Source: an uncultured Candidatus Saccharibacteria bacterium (lineage in GTDB: Bacteria > Patescibacteriota > Saccharimonadia > Saccharimonadales > Saccharimonadaceae). Taken from it: a DNA stretch of 46,333 nucleotides. Every line of letters begins with the position of its first letter. The first letter of the stretch is position 1. Below the pieces are notes generated by a model. The model was not told where the DNA came from and searched no databases. It saw only the letters and a list, made by a program, of their open reading frames with translations. Shown piece by piece: positions 36,677 through 46,062 of this stretch. The DNA lies in assembly GCA_947307225.1 (NCBI GenBank), contig CAMZIL010000006.1, forward strand, positions 1 to 46,333. Direction: 5' to 3'. The translations under genes and the position numbers were made by a program.

Positions 36677-39364
36677 ATGTCAATCAAGAGAGCTTCTCGG
36701 CTAGAGAAGAGATATCAAGTTTTTGGAATTGTATTTTTGTTTGCAATTCTAGGCATTATTGCCGTTATTAATGCAAACCATAAAAGCTACGCCGACGTAG
36801 AATATACTGACGGCGGCATTCGCAAAATTGATTGCGACACAATTATTAAGAAAAATAATCTATATAACGCCGATAACAATCTTGGCTCTCTTGGGATGTT
36901 TGGTGTTATTGGCTTCGAAAGAGTAAAAGCTGGCAACTTCAAGAAAGGCTTCGCGACGAATTACTATGAGGGGAATAATGGCGGCGGAAGTATCGGCGAG
37001 CAGGATTATCAAGGCCCGGAGTTAATTGTCTATACCAAGGACACTAATCAAAACGCTTTCGCGTATAACACGAGAGTAACCGGTTCGGATTCAATGTTTG
37101 TACTCGGCAGCAACGTCAGTGCTAGAGCGAAAGACGGTTGGAGCCAATGGTATGCGGAATATTCCATAAATGGTTCAACAATCCCAGCCGCTAAGCTAGC
37201 TAATGCCCTTGGTGAAACTCCACAAAGTACCGAAGCTAATATTTATCAAGAGGATCAGCAGAAATTCATTGATTTGGATGCCCTAAAGAACTCCGCAATA
37301 GATATTAACCAAAAACTCGTCACTGAGCATGCAAGTAATCAAAACGTTCAGACCAACAGTACAGAGAGCTGGAATCAGCAAACGATTACTATTTCGGGTA
37401 GCGGCTTAGCAGTCCTTAATATGTCCGCGCGCTCCAACGACTGGGATGCCGGTTACAAAATCGATAATCTCGGAAGTACTCAGACTCTAATTATCAACTT
37501 CGATATGAGTGGCAGAAGTAATACTCAAATTGGAGGCCTCGAACAAGGTTCGAATTCTAACGTTATCCTAAACGTTTACGACTCGAGCAAAGCCGATAAG
37601 CAATATACTGGCAATATTACGGTCCAGAGCATGCGTGGCTACATACTCGCGCCGTCCGCAACATTGAATATCAACAACAACCTTTGGGGTACCGCAGTCG
37701 TCAACATTGCAAATGTATCTCAATCAAATGCCGGCAATCTATTCCAAGGCGATTTCCCAGTAAGCTCAATTGCGCCTGAGCAATTCGGCGTATGTGATGA
37801 CGGAGGCGATGCGCCAGTCGGTCAGCATAAGCTCACTGTGAACCATTATCTAGAAGGCGAATCTGAGCCATTCGACTCAAAGTTCTATATGATCGATGAT
37901 GGCGAAGGCTATACGGCTGAACTCGCAGATGAAAAGTATTATGAATATAAAGGGCTATACAACGAGGAGTCGGCATCATTTTCCGGTGAGATTACCGAAG
38001 ATATCGTCGTAAATCTAAAATATACACCAAAGAATATTAGCTTCAAGATTCTTCATACTAGTACCGACGAAAACGCTACGCTCATCGAAGAAGAAACGAT
38101 TACGAAACCGTCAACTGAACGTTACACGGTAAAATCGAAAAAATACGAAAACTATAAGTACAAGAGAGCTAGCGCTTCGCTCACCCAAACAGTCAAAGAC
38201 TTCGGCGAATCCATCACGCTCTACTACGACCCATGGACCGACCCAACCACTCGTGTCACGGAAGATCTCAAGTACGAGAATACTTCCTACTACGTGGAAA
38301 GTAAGCTTGGCCAAATGGGCGGCTTCCATATGGTCGGCTTTACGGAGATTGACGCAAGAGTTCGCGTATATGGCAACATTCTCACGAACAAGGTAACGAA
38401 TATGAACGAGTTCGGCCTCGTACATTTTCCGCTGATCAACTACGTCAAAGAAGTAGGCGACGGCATTACTAACCCAAAGTTCTCGCCGAATGACGACGTT
38501 AATACTGTCTTGGTAGTCGGCGAAAACGTTGACATCGATACTGCCGACAACAGTAATCGTTGGACGATTAACGGCGCAAAGGTAGATATTCCGCAGATCC
38601 GACGCGTACGTGGTCCGCAGCCAACCAATATTTGGCGCGAAAAAGACGTAAAGTTTATTGATTTGAACTCCATCAAGAACGACACTCTAGCACTCAGCAA
38701 GCTGCTCGCATCGTACGATGAGGATATTGATACGGAAGCAGACTTTAGCGATCAAAACGCTAAGAGCATTCGCATCCTCAACAACGAGGGCCTAAACGTC
38801 ATCAATCTCACGCACAACGATCTAGACGAATCGCACGATATCTTTGTTGATGGCTTTGATAAAGACAAGAAAGCAACGCTCGTGATCAATATCGATATGG
38901 CCGGCCATCAGGGTGATTTCACCTTCGCTGGCACCCGCCTACGCTGGGGACCAAACGATATCTATAACGAGTCCTTCACCGGCGGCGAGAATATTACTCG
39001 CGAAGATGCCCAGCTAAATAACACCATTACGCTCAACTTCATCGATTCATCGAGCCCAGACGGCCTATACCACGGTCACGTCCGCTCGGCTCGCCCAATG
39101 CTCGCCTATGTGCTCATTCCAGAAGGCCAATTCACGATTCTTTCGTCAACCTTCGCCGGCGCTATTCTAGCAGATCGTATCTCTGGCACGGGCAACTCCT
39201 ACATGATCCTCTTCGATCATTCCTTCTACTACCCAGAGCCAGAAGAAATTCCAGAATCGCCAAAGACTCACGACCCAGTCGCAATGTTTATCGCGGCAGG
39301 CGCACTATTTACCTCCGGTATCGCTCTCGCAATCGTAAAGGCAGCTCAGAAAAGGCGTAACTAA
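36677..39364 (+). CDS. Large surface adhesin with tandem choice-of-anchor A domains
   Basis: An 895-aa exported protein. A signal peptide or anchor is at about 12-39 (ending KSYADVEY). Two diverged copies of a beta-rich adhesive module follow, at about 52-375 and 530-860; they share LGSLGMFGVIGF/LGQMGGFHMVGF, FVLGSNV/LVVGENV, FIDLDALKN/FIDLNSIKN, LIINFDMSG/LVINIDMAG and GYILAPSA/AYVLIPEG. Between them lie MucBP-like repeats (about 385-525). The C-terminus has PKTHD, a transmembrane helix and KRRN, resembling a sortase-type or membrane-anchored cell-wall tail. This is a strong candidate for attachment to a host bacterium or surface. It is followed by a TAATG-coupled GH13 gene. Confidence 0.85.
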   Translation: MSIKRASRLEKRYQVFGIVFLFAILGIIAVINANHKSYADVEYTDGGIRKIDCDTIIKKNNLYNADNNLGSLGMFGVIGFERVKAGNFKKGFATNYYEGNNGGGSIGEQDYQGPELIVYTKDTNQNAFAYNTRVTGSDSMFVLGSNVSARAKDGWSQWYAEYSINGSTIPAAKLANALGETPQSTEANIYQEDQQKFIDLDALKNSAIDINQKLVTEHASNQNVQTNSTESWNQQTITISGSGLAVLNMSARSNDWDAGYKIDNLGSTQTLIINFDMSGRSNTQIGGLEQGSNSNVILNVYDSSKADKQYTGNITVQSMRGYILAPSATLNINNNLWGTAVVNIANVSQSNAGNLFQGDFPVSSIAPEQFGVCDDGGDAPVGQHKLTVNHYLEGESEPFDSKFYMIDDGEGYTAELADEKYYEYKGLYNEESASFSGEITEDIVVNLKYTPKNISFKILHTSTDENATLIEEETITKPSTERYTVKSKKYENYKYKRASASLTQTVKDFGESITLYYDPWTDPTTRVTEDLKYENTSYYVESKLGQMGGFHMVGFTEIDARVRVYGNILTNKVTNMNEFGLVHFPLINYVKEVGDGITNPKFSPNDDVNTVLVVGENVDIDTADNSNRWTINGAKVDIPQIRRVRGPQPTNIWREKDVKFIDLNSIKNDTLALSKLLASYDEDIDTEADFSDQNAKSIRILNNEGLNVINLTHNDLDESHDIFVDGFDKDKKATLVINIDMAGHQGDFTFAGTRLRWGPNDIYNESFTGGENITREDAQLNNTITLNFIDSSSPDGLYHGHVRSARPMLAYVLIPEGQFTILSSTFAGAILADRISGTGNSYMILFDHSFYYPEPEEIPESPKTHDPVAMFIAAGALFTSGIALAIVKAAQKRRN

Positions 39365-40785
39365 TGGCGAAGCATCGCCTTATCTATCAGATATATCCAA
39401 GCGCGGTGGGAGATTTGCGCGATATAGCAGCCAAAATTCCACTAATAGCGACGAAAATTCAGCCAGATTATATCTGGCTGAGTCCTATTTTCCAGAGCCC
39501 ATGGGTAGACGGCGGCTACGACGTAAGTGATTACTGCAAAATCGATCCGCGCTTCGGCACGATGCGTGATTTCCGCCACCTCGTCGCCGTCGCGAAGAAA
39601 TATAACATAGGGATTCTGATGGATCTGGTTATCAACCATACGTCGATTGAGCATACTTGGTTCCGCCGCTCGGAGCTCCATGATAGCTGGTACAAGGATT
39701 ATTATGTCTGGCTCGACAAGCCGCTCAACTGGAAGTCTTTCTTCGGCGGCCCAGCCTTTGACTATTCTGCGCTACGCGGTAAGTATTATTTGCATCTCTA
39801 TGATCGTTCGCAGCCGGATCTAAACTTCAATAATCCACGCGTCATCAAGGAGTTCAGCAATATTATTAACTTCTGGAAGAAAGAGGGCGTTGCTGGCTTC
39901 CGCGTAGATTCAGCGAATGTTTTAGCAGAAAGCAATCTCAAGAAAGGCCGTATTCCGGGGCTACCAGGCTTCTTCTATTACTATCAAACAGGAGACACGG
40001 TTAAAGTCCTCGAAAAACTCCTCGCAAATAAGGGGCTATATACGATCGCTGAGCCAGTTGGCGGTGAATTCTTCAGCAAACGCAAGTTTCACGAGCTAAC
40101 AGACAAGGCCTTCAGTGCAAGCTTCAATGTCGGCACCCTAGATATCGCAGACTCGTTCTTCTCGACAAAGCATAAAGTATACCCGATTAATTATCGCCGT
40201 TGGTTCAAAAAGCTCGCCAAATGGGCGCCAGAGCCGGCATTTTCAATGGCGCTCGAATCACACGATGCGCCACGCGCGCCGAGCCGTTTCGACGTCAATC
40301 CAAGAGTGCTTGCGATGCTACAGTTCTTGTTGCCAAGCTACAACCCATGTATATATCAGGGGCAAGAGCTAGGAACACTAAACGCCGACCTTAGCATGAA
40401 TATTAATGATTATCATGGCGTGCAATCCAGACAGGTCTATCGCCGCCTGCGCAGGGAAGGCAAGACGAAACGCCAGGCAATGTCTATTGTCCGCCGCACA
40501 TCCAGAGATAATGCGCGTCAGCCAATCGATTGGGGCGAATATATTCTGCAAAATCGCCGCCAAGACTCGGTATTGAACTTCTATTCAGACATCATTCAGC
40601 TATGGCGCGAAGATCCAGTCATCAAAGACGGAGCGCTGAAAGTAAAGCGCATTACAAAAAGCGGCATATTCGACTTTTATCGTATCCTCGGCAAAAAGCG
40701 CTACACGATCCATCTCGATTTTTCGGGCAAAACCAAATCTTATCTTCGTGACGACAACGGAGACCTTGTAATTTTCGCCAAATAG
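39364..40785 (+). CDS. GH13 alpha-amylase family enzyme
   Basis: A 473-aa TIM-barrel enzyme with no signal peptide, so cytoplasmic. The conserved regions are DLVINHTS at 87-94 (region I), GFRVDSAN with nucleophile Asp182 (region II), TIAEPVGG with acid/base Glu230 (region III) and ESHDAPR with Asp301 (region IV, SHD instead of the usual NHD). It resembles oligo-1,6-glucosidases and amylosucrase-like enzymes acting on short alpha-glucans; the exact activity is unassigned. It starts at a TAATG overlap with the adhesin gene, an odd pairing of surface protein and cytoplasmic sugar enzyme. Confidence 0.88.
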   Translation: MAKHRLIYQIYPSAVGDLRDIAAKIPLIATKIQPDYIWLSPIFQSPWVDGGYDVSDYCKIDPRFGTMRDFRHLVAVAKKYNIGILMDLVINHTSIEHTWFRRSELHDSWYKDYYVWLDKPLNWKSFFGGPAFDYSALRGKYYLHLYDRSQPDLNFNNPRVIKEFSNIINFWKKEGVAGFRVDSANVLAESNLKKGRIPGLPGFFYYYQTGDTVKVLEKLLANKGLYTIAEPVGGEFFSKRKFHELTDKAFSASFNVGTLDIADSFFSTKHKVYPINYRRWFKKLAKWAPEPAFSMALESHDAPRAPSRFDVNPRVLAMLQFLLPSYNPCIYQGQELGTLNADLSMNINDYHGVQSRQVYRRLRREGKTKRQAMSIVRRTSRDNARQPIDWGEYILQNRRQDSVLNFYSDIIQLWREDPVIKDGALKVKRITKSGIFDFYRILGKKRYTIHLDFSGKTKSYLRDDNGDLVIFAK

Positions 40786-40794
40786 TGGTATAAT
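40766..40794 (+). promoter_or_regulatory. Promoter of the 40841 gene
   Basis: TTGTAA (40766-40771), 17 bp, TATAAT (40789-40794), overlapping the end of the GH13 gene. The leader contains AAAGGAGG. Confidence 0.75.
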
Positions 40795-40840
40795 AATAAG
40801 ATAGCTTTTCGCTAAATCCAAGGCAAAGGAGGGGTCAACC

Positions 40841-41092
40841 ATGCCAACCGAAAAGCTCGCATTTGACGCGAAAAACAGAGGTTCTCCGAGGATTCGGAAA
40901 AAATGCTGGGACGACGGAGGCTGTTGCGGCGAAGATTATACCGGCCACTCAGTCATCAGAAACCCGAAATCAGACGCAGTGATCATCGCAACGCTCGCAA
41001 CGATGCTTGTCTGCCTTATATTAGGGCTAACAGCATTAGTTGCGACTTATCGCAGCATCCAAAAAGCCATCCACCTATTAGCTACAATGTAG
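40841..41092 (+). CDS. Small single-helix membrane protein, Cys-rich N-terminus
   Basis: An 83-aa protein. The N-terminal half is basic with CWDDGGCCGEDY (three Cys in a short span), and one transmembrane helix lies at about 46-70 (AVIIATLATMLVCLILGLTALVATY). No family is recognised. AAAGGAGG lies 8 nt before the ATG, and it has its own TTGTAA/TATAAT promoter. A second small membrane protein follows 43 nt later, so the pair probably forms a two-gene unit. Confidence 0.7.
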   Translation: MPTEKLAFDAKNRGSPRIRKKCWDDGGCCGEDYTGHSVIRNPKSDAVIIATLATMLVCLILGLTALVATYRSIQKAIHLLATM

Positions 41093-41099
41093 CTACGCC

Positions 41100-41120
41100 C
41101 GTGCTCCAAACGGAGCCACG
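41100..41120 (+). repeat. Intercistronic hairpin before the 41136 gene
   Basis: CGTGCTCC pairs with GGAGCCACG (one bulged C) around an AAAC loop and ends right before an AAAGGAG ribosome site. No T-run follows, so it is not a terminator. Confidence 0.5.
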
Positions 41121-41135
41121 AAAGGAGAAAAGACC

Positions 41136-41405
41136 ATGGGAAATTTCGATAAGACAATCGACCTCGATCCCACAGAAGTAGAGCGCGAAGCTGAAATCCA
41201 GGAAGACGCAGCAGAAGACCCCGAATCCTGGGACGACAGCAAGCTCAACAAACCCGTCAAATTTATCTACGACGATGATGGCACCGAAGAATACTTCGAC
41301 GGCGACGCACATGGGGCATTGCTCGTGTTCGGCGCAGTCGTTTTATCAACACTTGCTACCGTCGGCGGATTAATCTGGCTCTTCAAGAAAGCATTCAAGG
41401 GCTAA
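41136..41405 (+). CDS. Small acidic protein with C-terminal membrane helix
   Basis: An 89-aa protein with a strongly acidic N-terminal half (EVEREAEIQEDAAEDPESWDDS) and a transmembrane helix at about 61-84 followed by a basic KKAFKG end, giving a tail-anchored topology with an acidic cytoplasmic or exported domain. No family is recognised. AAAGGAG lies 8 nt upstream. It ends the two-gene unit at a terminator. Confidence 0.7.
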   Translation: MGNFDKTIDLDPTEVEREAEIQEDAAEDPESWDDSKLNKPVKFIYDDDGTEEYFDGDAHGALLVFGAVVLSTLATVGGLIWLFKKAFKG

Positions 41406-41429
41406 ATTAACTAAAAATACTAATATAGG

Positions 41430-41457
41430 CACCTCGGCAATAGCCGAGGTGTTTTTT
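41430..41457 (+). terminator. Terminator before the fusA leader
   Basis: CACCTCGGC/GCCGAGGTG 9-bp stem, loop AATA, then TTTTTTCTTT. Confidence 0.92.
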
Positions 41458-41506
41458 CTTTCAAACAATTGAAAAATATGTTAATATATATCAAAAGCAC
41501 TAATCA

Positions 41507-41547
41507 GGGCTATTATTACTAATGGCCCAAAATATTAACTAATAAGG
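41507..41547 (+). ncRNA. Structured leader of fusA, str-leader family
   Basis: GGGCTATT (41507-41514) pairs with AATGGCCC (41521-41528), 8 bp with one U-G pair and loop ATTACT, followed by AAAATATTAACTAATAAGGA. The tuf leader has the same layout. The promoter was not placed with confidence; A/T-rich candidates lie around 41469-41492. Confidence 0.55.
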
Positions 41548-41553
41548 AAATAT

Positions 41554-43650
41554 ATGGCAAACGAAAAAGTCACTGACTTGTCCAAGTACCGCAATATCGG
41601 TATTATCGCCCATATCGATGCTGGTAAGACTACCACTTCCGAGGCGATTCTTTACCGTACCGGTCTAAAACATAAAATTGATCTCGTTAAAGGCGACACC
41701 GGCGGTGCAACCACCGACTGGATGGAACAGGAAAAGGAACGTGGTATTACCATTACTTCCGCTGCTGTTACCGCTTACTGGAAGGGTCACAAGATTAACA
41801 TTATCGATACCCCGGGCCACATCGACTTTACCGCAGAGGTCGAGCGCTCGCTCCGCGTTCTCGACGGTGCTGTCGTGGTCTTCGATGGTAAGATGGGCGT
41901 CGAGGCTCAGTCCGAGACGGTTTGGCGCCAGGCAGACAAGTATGGCGTTCCACGCATCTGCTTCGTCAATAAGATTAACCAGATCGGTGGCGACTTCTAC
42001 AAGTCCCTCGAATCCATCCACAAGCGCCTCAGCAAGAATGCATTCGCAATTCATCTCCCAATCGGCTTCGAAAAGGATATCTGCGGCGTTGTCGACCTTC
42101 TAACCATGAAGGCTTACACCTACAAAGATTACGCAGACCACGAGCTTGTTGAGGGTGATATCCCAGCAGACATGGTCGAAAAGGCAAAGAACTACCGCTC
42201 CATGCTCGTCGAGGAAGCCGTTCAGGCAGACGAAGCACTCATGGAAAAGTTCTTCAGCGAAGGCGAAGAAGCAATCACTGTTGACGAACTCAAAGCCGCT
42301 CTCCGCAAGCGCGTTATTGACGGCCAGTTCTTCCTAGTCACCGGTGGTGATGGCCGTGGCGTTATCGTAGAAAAAGTGCTTGATCTTGTTACTGATTTCT
42401 TGCCAGCTCCAACTGACATTCCAGCCATCCTTGGCAAGAATCCAAAGACTGGCGAAGACATCGTTCGCCATAGCGATGAAAAAGAACCACTTACTGCACT
42501 CGCATTCAAGATTGCAACCGATCCATTCGTCGGTAAGCTCATCTTCATCCGCGTTTACTCTGGTAAGCTCAGCTCCGGTAGCTACATCCTTAACGCTACT
42601 ACCGGCGAAAAAGAGCGTGTCGGTCGTCTCGTTCGTATGTTCGCAGACAAGCGCGAAGATATCGAATCCGTCGGCGCTGGCGATATCGCAGCCGTCGTAG
42701 GCCTCAAGGATACCACTACTGGTACCACGCTTTGCGATCCAGCACATCCAATCCACCTCGAGTCTATCGACTTCCCAGATCCACCAGTATCCATCGCTGT
42801 TGAGCCAAAGTCTAAGGCTGATCAGGAAAAGATGGGTATCGGTCTTGGCAAGCTCGCAGAAGAGGATCCAACCTTCCGCGTTCGCTCCGATGAAGAATCC
42901 GGCCAGACCATTATTTCCGGTATGGGCGAGCTTCACCTCGATATTATTATCGACCGCTTGAAGCGTGAGTTTAACGTTGAATGTAACACTGGTGAGCCAC
43001 AGGTTGCTTATCGCGAGACTATTCGCGGTACCGCAGAAGCTCAGGGTAAGCACATCAAGCAGTCCGGTGGTCGCGGTCAGTACGGTGACGTCTGGGTTAA
43101 GTTTGAGCCAAACGAAGCTGGTAAGGGCTTTGAATTCATCGATCAGATTAAGGGCGGTGTCGTTCCTCTCGAATATCGCAAGCCAGTCATGGAAGGTATC
43201 AAGGAAACCCTCGAAGGCGGCGTTATCGCTGGTTACCCAGTACTCGACGTCAAGGCAACCCTCTATGATGGTTCCTACCACGACGTCGACTCCTCCGAGC
43301 TCGCATTCCACCTCGCTGGTGTTCTCGCAACTCGCGAAGGTATCAAGAAAGCTAAACCAGTGCTTCTTGAGCCAGTCATGAAGATTGAAATTACTACCCC
43401 AGAAGATTTCATGGGCGACGTAATTGGCGATTTGAACTCTCGCCGCGGTCGCATCGATGCCATGGAAGACCGCGACAATGGCGTCAAGGTCATCACCGGC
43501 TTCGTGCCTCTCGCAAACATGTTTGGTTATACTTCAGACCTTCGTGGTATGTCCCAGGGTCGTGCAGCTTCCACCATGGAGCTCTTCGGTTACGAGGAAG
43601 TCCCACCAAACATCGCTCAAGAGATTATAGAAAAGCGTAACTCTAAGTAA
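41554..43650 (+). CDS. fusA: Elongation factor G
   Basis: A 698-aa translocation GTPase of normal length. The P-loop AHIDAGKT is at 19-26, DTPGH and NKIN (usually NKxD) complete the G-domain motifs, with [12 protein letters not shown] as switch I. The C-terminal half holds [18 protein letters not shown] and [11 protein letters not shown] of domains III-IV. EF-G moves tRNAs and mRNA and, with RRF (encoded at 15185), recycles ribosomes. The third base of NKIN differs from the common Asp, which contacts guanine, and is worth verifying against close relatives. It is monocistronic here, separated from rpsG and tuf. Confidence 0.97.
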   Translation: MANEKVTDLSKYRNIGIIAHIDAGKTTTSEAILYRTGLKHKIDLVKGDTGGATTDWMEQEKERGITITSAAVTAYWKGHKINIIDTPGHIDFTAEVERSLRVLDGAVVVFDGKMGVEAQSETVWRQADKYGVPRICFVNKINQIGGDFYKSLESIHKRLSKNAFAIHLPIGFEKDICGVVDLLTMKAYTYKDYADHELVEGDIPADMVEKAKNYRSMLVEEAVQADEALMEKFFSEGEEAITVDELKAALRKRVIDGQFFLVTGGDGRGVIVEKVLDLVTDFLPAPTDIPAILGKNPKTGEDIVRHSDEKEPLTALAFKIATDPFVGKLIFIRVYSGKLSSGSYILNATTGEKERVGRLVRMFADKREDIESVGAGDIAAVVGLKDTTTGTTLCDPAHPIHLESIDFPDPPVSIAVEPKSKADQEKMGIGLGKLAEEDPTFRVRSDEESGQTIISGMGELHLDIIIDRLKREFNVECNTGEPQVAYRETIRGTAEAQGKHIKQSGGRGQYGDVWVKFEPNEAGKGFEFIDQIKGGVVPLEYRKPVMEGIKETLEGGVIAGYPVLDVKATLYDGSYHDVDSSELAFHLAGVLATREGIKKAKPVLLEPVMKIEITTPEDFMGDVIGDLNSRRGRIDAMEDRDNGVKVITGFVPLANMFGYTSDLRGMSQGRAASTMELFGYEEVPPNIAQEIIEKRNSK

Positions 43651-43675
43651 CACACCTCGAATAACCTCACACCAA

Positions 43676-43710
43676 AATACCGCCGGCCTTACGACCAGCG
43701 GTAATTTTGT
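43676..43710. terminator. Bidirectional terminator after fusA
   Basis: TACCGC/GCGGTA outer stem with a long inner loop, then ATTTTGTTT on the plus strand and ATTTTGG on the minus strand. Confidence 0.7.
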
Positions 43711-43726
43711 TTAGATAAAGAGAAGC

Positions 43727-44317
43727 TTAGCGAAGATAATAGAATCTCAAGATCTGGCAAAGCCAATTAATGCACCTTGAATCGTTATACTCAATAGTCT
43801 CAGTGTCGCCGCTACCGATAACGCAACAGGAGTAATCGTCATCGTTACCAATCACCAAATGATGGTGGTTGAAGTGGCACATATAAGTATCACGTCCGGA
43901 ACAGAGATAAATGCTTGAGTATATTCCAAGCAGGTCCAGATCTAAGCCGAAACGAATGAATGCCATGGGCTCATAGTAAATAGCTAACGTCTGTTCCAGG
44001 TCATTATTCGAGTTTATTCTCTTAAGACTTACGCAGAACCAGCCATTTTGCTGAACCATACCTCTGAGACGCTCCGGAAGGTAGTTCATACCATTCTCGA
44101 TAATAACCGTGTCAGAAGGGCGATCTTCCTCAAACATTACATCGAAGATATATACGCCATTAAGCGCAATATCATTAGCGGTAATGCAAGCAACGCGACC
44201 AACGCCTGCCACGAAGGGCTCGACGTCATTTATAGAAATAGCGTTTTCGCACTCTTTGAGTTGTGCGTCAGCTCTCTCCTTATCCTCATCAAAAATGAAT
44301 TTACAATGCTTCTTCAT
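43727..44317 (-). CDS. Hypothetical soluble protein, Cys-rich C-terminus
   Basis: A 196-aa protein with a basic start (MKKHCKFIFDEDKERADAQ), several Cys near the end (YLCSGRD, YSCCVIG, CINWLC) and HFNHHHL in the middle, which may bind metal. No family is recognised. The start at 44317 is favoured by AAAGGA 11 nt upstream and GAGGTG closer in. It is transcribed from promoter copy 4 of the four-member family and ends near the shared fusA terminator. Confidence 0.65.
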   Translation of the reverse strand: MKKHCKFIFDEDKERADAQLKECENAISINDVEPFVAGVGRVACITANDIALNGVYIFDVMFEEDRPSDTVIIENGMNYLPERLRGMVQQNGWFCVSLKRINSNNDLEQTLAIYYEPMAFIRFGLDLDLLGIYSSIYLCSGRDTYMCHFNHHHLVIGNDDDYSCCVIGSGDTETIEYNDSRCINWLCQILRFYYLR

Positions 44318-44373
44318 ACACCTCACCATCCTTTCTTCAGTATTTTGCATAGATGCAAGAAGCAATCTATATC

Positions 44374-44402
44374 ATTATAGCACAAAATGGCCAAAAAGTC
44401 AA
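44374..44402 (-). promoter_or_regulatory. Promoter copy 4 of the TTGACTTTT...TTTGTGCTATAAT family
   Basis: On the minus strand TTGACT (44402-44397), 17 bp, TATAAT (44379-44374) with extended TGC. It lies directly after the end of the metalloprotease gene; no terminator is visible between them. Confidence 0.85.
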
Positions 44403-44405
44403 TGT

Positions 44406-46037
44406 TTAAGCTTTAGTTTTATAGAATGGAAGCACCTCGTAGGTCGAAGTACTAGTCTCTACAAAATAACTCTTCCATTTGCGATAAATACGGCGGATAT
44501 TACTAGTATTACCGCCCGAGAACATATGATTGCGGTCCTCGCGCAAGAAAATCGGATCACCGATCTTAATAGCTTGCCCATGGCCACTATCCTCTAGATG
44601 ACCGGCGATCAAATCTCCAGTTCCAACGCTGGAAGATTTACCATTTTTAACGCGCCTCTTTAGTAAGGTGACCATATCACCAACGCCGAGCTTGCACTCT
44701 TGCATTAAATCTTCGGCAGTGATCGAGCATTCCGGCGCTTCGCCATCGCCCATCTGAGATATTTCAACAACCGAGCCATCAGTCATCATAAGATAGATAG
44801 TATTTACGGCCTTACCATCGATTTTGTCCTGTTTCATGCGAACATTACGCACGCGACCAAGTTTCTTAGTATTCCGGCTGGAGTTATTTGACATATTACC
44901 GTCGAGATTTAAATCAAGCTCTTCGCCAACGCGCAGGCTACTGGACATAATCCCCCAGGAATGCGTACGCGTACCTACCTCAGGAGTAATTGACACGGCA
45001 ACCTTCTTGCCGGCGTGAAAATCAAGAAACGGGATCAGTTCGTCACCAATCGTGCGCGTTTCGCCGTGCAAATTTGTCTTAACGCGGCCCTTAGCGGGCT
45101 CATGATTCTTCTCGTCATAAAAGAAACGATCATAGTGGCTCATAATAAAGTCCATCGCGAATGTATCAGCAAAGGTCTCGCTCCGAGAAGTACGATACAT
45201 CTTGCCCGACAACACCTTGCGCTCTTGCGGCGTACGGATGTCCAGGCTCTTCAGGCGCTGGTGAAATATATTAATTAGGCGCGTTTCGCCACTAACTTCA
45301 ACTTGCGCATCAAGCATACCGGCTATATCAGCATAGCGATCCTCGTTCGTAGCAGCAATTGCTTCAGGAAGCGCAATAACGCCAATTCCGTCTCTCGTAG
45401 CAGAATTACGGGCCTTGCGAATAGCTGGAGTTAGATAATTCGAATAAAAATCCAGCGCATGACCAAATTCATGCGCGAGCACAAAGGAAGATATTAGCGC
45501 TCGGTTATTGACGATATCGCTAGGTCTAGCACCAGTGCGGAGAGCAATCTCAGCGATAACGGAATCAAAACCACGCAGATCGCCTTTCTCGTTAAATTTC
45601 TCAGACGTATATATATCAGGGTTATCGAAATTAAAGCTCACGGAAGGCTTACAGTCGCCGAATTCATTGAAATGATGGGTACGAAAACAGGCATTCTGGC
45701 GGTGATCTCTAACTAATTCGATATTACGAAGCTCAGGATGCTCGGTTACGATGTCGACATAAGTCTGACGTAAATCCCGGTCGGCATGCACTTTCTCGAG
45801 AAAAACCATATTCCTCGGACCTGAATCGTGCAAATAGTTATGAATTTCCTTAGGAGTGAAATTATGGCGCTCCTCCATGTCATGCGACATGCCTTTTGCG
45901 ACATCCGCCGCATCGAATACGGCCTCGCCAAGTCGTTTACTATCCCGCGGAGCGGGAGCAGATTCTGATAATTCTGGATGGGCCAAAGACTGCCATTTTT
46001 GCTCGCCACGGCCAGGTTTAGCATTATCAGTTTCCAT
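44406..46037 (-). CDS. Putative zinc metalloprotease (HEFGH), cytoplasmic or effector-like
   Basis: A 543-aa protein without a signal peptide or membrane helix. [20 protein letters not shown] carries the zincin motif HExxH (His189, Glu190, His193). [14 protein letters not shown] at 284-297 supplies Glu287 as a likely third ligand, as in gluzincins of the anthrax lethal factor type. The N-terminal ~170 residues and C-terminal ~230 residues (including [16 protein letters not shown]) have no relatives I know. The start at 46037 is chosen because TATAAT ends 6 nt upstream. It sits between fusA and tuf. It could be a self-contained protease or a secreted effector acting on a host; neither is proven. 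Confidence 0.75.
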   Translation of the reverse strand: METDNAKPGRGEQKWQSLAHPELSESAPAPRDSKRLGEAVFDAADVAKGMSHDMEERHNFTPKEIHNYLHDSGPRNMVFLEKVHADRDLRQTYVDIVTEHPELRNIELVRDHRQNACFRTHHFNEFGDCKPSVSFNFDNPDIYTSEKFNEKGDLRGFDSVIAEIALRTGARPSDIVNNRALISSFVLAHEFGHALDFYSNYLTPAIRKARNSATRDGIGVIALPEAIAATNEDRYADIAGMLDAQVEVSGETRLINIFHQRLKSLDIRTPQERKVLSGKMYRTSRSETFADTFAMDFIMSHYDRFFYDEKNHEPAKGRVKTNLHGETRTIGDELIPFLDFHAGKKVAVSITPEVGTRTHSWGIMSSSLRVGEELDLNLDGNMSNNSSRNTKKLGRVRNVRMKQDKIDGKAVNTIYLMMTDGSVVEISQMGDGEAPECSITAEDLMQECKLGVGDMVTLLKRRVKNGKSSSVGTGDLIAGHLEDSGHGQAIKIGDPIFLREDRNHMFSGGNTSNIRRIYRKWKSYFVETSTSTYEVLPFYKTKA

Positions 46038-46043
46038 ATCTAA

Positions 46044-46049
46044 ATTATA
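46044..46049 (-). promoter_or_regulatory. -10 element of the metalloprotease gene, leaderless arrangement
   Basis: TATAAT on the minus strand ends exactly 6 nt before the ATG at 46037. An in-frame ATG at 46055 lies upstream of the predicted transcript and is rejected. Confidence 0.7.
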
Positions 46050-46062
46050 CAACAATAATCAC

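Noticed and set aside
39205-39364. Canonical LPXTG sorting signal on the adhesin
   Set aside because: The tail reads SPKTHD and not LPXTG. It is only reminiscent of sortase substrates, so the anchor type is left open.
42334-43311. 325-codon antisense reading frame opposite fusA
   Set aside because: Its sense strand encodes well-conserved EF-G; biased codon use in a highly expressed gene often leaves the reverse frame open.
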